DNA of 23,890 nt from an uncultured Legionella sp. Lineage in GTDB: Bacteria; Pseudomonadota; Gammaproteobacteria; Legionellales; Legionellaceae. The translations under genes and the position numbers were made by a program. The stretch lies in NCBI GenBank assembly GCA_903885895.1, contig CAISKC010000226.1, positions 1 through 23,890 on the forward strand. The letters run 5' to 3'. This document shows positions 22,426 to 23,890 of this stretch, in pieces (the stretch's first letter is position 1; each line of letters opens with the position of its first letter). The notes beneath the pieces are model-generated. The model saw nothing but the letters and a program-made list of their open reading frames with translations. It was not told the DNA's origin and did not search any database.

Positions 22426-23796
22426 ATGGCACTACATATCATTATTCTCGCTGCGGGTCTGGGACAACGCATGCGCTCTGCGCTACCTAAAGTCCTGCAT
22501 CCTATTGCTGGTCGCTCTATGCTAGAGCGTGTCATTGAAACAGCGCAAGCACTTCAGCCTGAAAAAATTCATATCGTCGTTAGCCACGCAGCAGATACGA
22601 TCCGTGCAGCTTGTCCGTATGCATCCGTGAATTGGATTACCCAAACCGAGCAATTGGGCACAGGGCATGCGGTGCTCCAAGCTTTACCGCATATTCCAGA
22701 CAATGCTCATGTTTTGGTGCTGTATAGTGATGTACCGTTGCTCCGTGCTGAGACACTGCAAGCCCTTATCACTGTCGGCCAATCACATGAACAAAACTTA
22801 GCCTTGCTACTTGCTAAAACACCCAACCCATATGGCCTAGGTCGCATCCTTCGCGATGAACAAAACCAAATCACAGCCATCATTGAAGAAAAAGATGCTA
22901 ATGAACAACAGCGCACAATTAAAGAAATCTACTCTGGCATTTGTTGCGCATCAGCCGGTCATTTAAAACGCTGGCTACCACAAATCACGCCTAAAAATGC
23001 ACAAGCAGAATACTATTTTACGGATATCACCGCACTGGCCAAAGCAGAGCAACAAACCATTGTTTCTTTACAGGTGCCCGACTATCAAGATATCTTGGGC
23101 GTGAATGATCGAATGCAACTCCAACAAGTAGAGCGTATCTGGCAACAACGTACAGCGCAGCAATTACTACGCTCAGGCGTGGGCATCGCGGATGCTAATC
23201 GCATCGATATTCGTGGGACATTGCAGTGTGAACAAGATGTATTTATCGATATAAATAATGTCTTTATAGGTCAAGTACAGATCGGAACAGGCTCGGTGAT
23301 TGAACCCAATTGCATCTTAACTAATGTCACCATCGGTGCACGTTGTCGCATAGCAAGCACCAGTATTTTAGAGGGTTGTAGCATAGGTGATGATTGCCAA
23401 ATCGGGCCTTTTGCACGCATTCGTCCCGGCACGCAATTAGCGGCACATTGTAAAATCGGCAATTTTGTTGAAGCAAAAAAAGCCATTTTTGGTGAACACA
23501 GCAAAGCGAATCATTTGAGTTATTTAGGTGATGTCACCGTAGGAAATGACGTCAATATTGGTGCAGGCACCATTACCTGTAATTATGATGGCGTGAACAA
23601 ACATCAGACCATCATCGAAGATGGCGTACACATAGGTTCGGATACCCAATTAGTCGCCCCGGTCACCATTGGCAAAAACGCCACCATCGGAGCAGGCAGT
23701 ACTATCCGCACAAATGTACCACCTGAGGAATTAACGCTGACTGTCACGCAACAAAAAACGGTCCGTGGTTGGAAGCGTAAAAAGAAGCAGGCGTAA
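22426..23796 (+). CDS. glmU: Bifunctional GlmU: glucosamine-1-phosphate acetyltransferase and GlcNAc-1-phosphate uridyltransferase
   Basis: A 456-residue cytoplasmic enzyme making UDP-GlcNAc for peptidoglycan and lipopolysaccharide. The N-terminal uridyltransferase has LAAGLGQRM at residues 8-16 and LPKVLHPIAG. The C-terminal left-handed beta-helix acetyltransferase shows hexapeptide repeats from about residue 250, with ANHLSYLGD carrying catalytic H363 and NIGAGTITCNYDG. The tail is basic (RGWKRKKKQ). Length and the H363 number equal E. coli GlmU, fixing the start at ATG 22426; a TTG at 22420 would add two residues. The ribosome binding site is weak. In E. coli glmU follows atpC on the same strand; here it stands divergent from atpI at the other end of the operon. 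Confidence 0.97.
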   Translation: MALHIIILAAGLGQRMRSALPKVLHPIAGRSMLERVIETAQALQPEKIHIVVSHAADTIRAACPYASVNWITQTEQLGTGHAVLQALPHIPDNAHVLVLYSDVPLLRAETLQALITVGQSHEQNLALLLAKTPNPYGLGRILRDEQNQITAIIEEKDANEQQRTIKEIYSGICCASAGHLKRWLPQITPKNAQAEYYFTDITALAKAEQQTIVSLQVPDYQDILGVNDRMQLQQVERIWQQRTAQQLLRSGVGIADANRIDIRGTLQCEQDVFIDINNVFIGQVQIGTGSVIEPNCILTNVTIGARCRIASTSILEGCSIGDDCQIGPFARIRPGTQLAAHCKIGNFVEAKKAIFGEHSKANHLSYLGDVTVGNDVNIGAGTITCNYDGVNKHQTIIEDGVHIGSDTQLVAPVTIGKNATIGAGSTIRTNVPPEELTLTVTQQKTVRGWKRKKKQA

Positions 23797-23857
23797 GGCC
23801 CCTAATCCCTGATGTATCCCCTCATAATTTTTTGTTATAAAGTAATACAAAAGGAAT

Positions 23858-23890
23858 GTAGGGTGGACAAAGGAGTGTAACGACGTTCTG
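23858..23890. repeat. Partial dispersed-type repeat at the right edge
   Basis: The last 33 bases begin GTAGGGTGGACAAAG. This recalls the common GTAGGGTGGGCA...TGCCCACC intergenic palindromes of many proteobacteria, of which only the left arm would be inside the window. The other arm cannot be seen. The shorter hairpin at 2142-2165 also contains GACAAAGG and TTGTCCAC, but the relation is loose. Confidence 0.35.

Noticed and set aside
1..23890. CRISPR array, toxin-antitoxin pair or phage-defence system
   Set aside because: No regularly spaced repeats, Cas proteins, paired small genes or defence-type nucleases are seen anywhere in the window.

Overview
The window looks like the chromosome of a gammaproteobacterium of the Legionellales/Coxiellaceae type, probably host-associated. 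This is an inference from gene content: a tkt-gap-pgk cluster, a DUF1841 protein beside oligopeptidase A, IS630- and IS66-like debris, AT-leaning intergenic DNA, and several orphan multi-pass membrane proteins. No rRNA or taxon-specific marker is present to prove it.

Layout. 1-1120 is an accessory edge: the tail of an IS630-like transposase gene, a gene for a small exported cysteine-rich protein, a decayed IS66 transposase fragment, and a second copy of the 3' end of the tmRNA gene. The real tmRNA gene (ssrA, minus strand, 1121-1534) follows, with its terminator, promoter and a perfect palindrome upstream. 1708-4189 holds a DUF1841 gene and prlC, tail to tail. 4308-11804 holds the central-carbon cluster tkt-gap-pgk on the plus strand, flanked by two unrecognised multi-pass membrane proteins on the minus strand. 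12050-15108 holds two large multi-pass glycosyltransferase-like proteins that converge on shared stop-codon bases; one resembles the GT22 (ALG9/PIG-B type) mannosyltransferases. 15121-22226 is a complete F1Fo ATP synthase operon read on the minus strand (atpI-B-E-F-H-A-G-D-C). The GT22-like gene begins only 12 bases after atpC. glmU is divergent from atpI.

How the genes work together. The tkt, gap and pgk genes are packed (4-base ATGA overlap, then a 9-base gap) and are probably co-transcribed for the lower glycolytic/pentose phosphate steps. The atp genes encode all eight ATP synthase subunits plus AtpI, and atpE alone is bracketed by two longer gaps with inverted repeats. GlmU supplies UDP-GlcNAc for the cell envelope, and the two membrane glycosyltransferases may also act in envelope glycan assembly, but their substrates are unknown.

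Several starts differ from the longest reading frame. tkt (ATG 6091), glmU (ATG 22426) and atpA (ATG 19401) are set by family numbering or a ribosome binding site; atpF (TTG 20476) is set by a strong ribosome binding site and exact family length; atpI (TTG 22226) is suggested by the position of the promoter. The points most worth a second look are the ssrA 3'-end duplication, the cysteine-rich protein, the GT22-like gene at the end of the atp operon, the palindrome between atpB and atpE, and the TACTG-N10-CAGTA palindrome upstream of ssrA.
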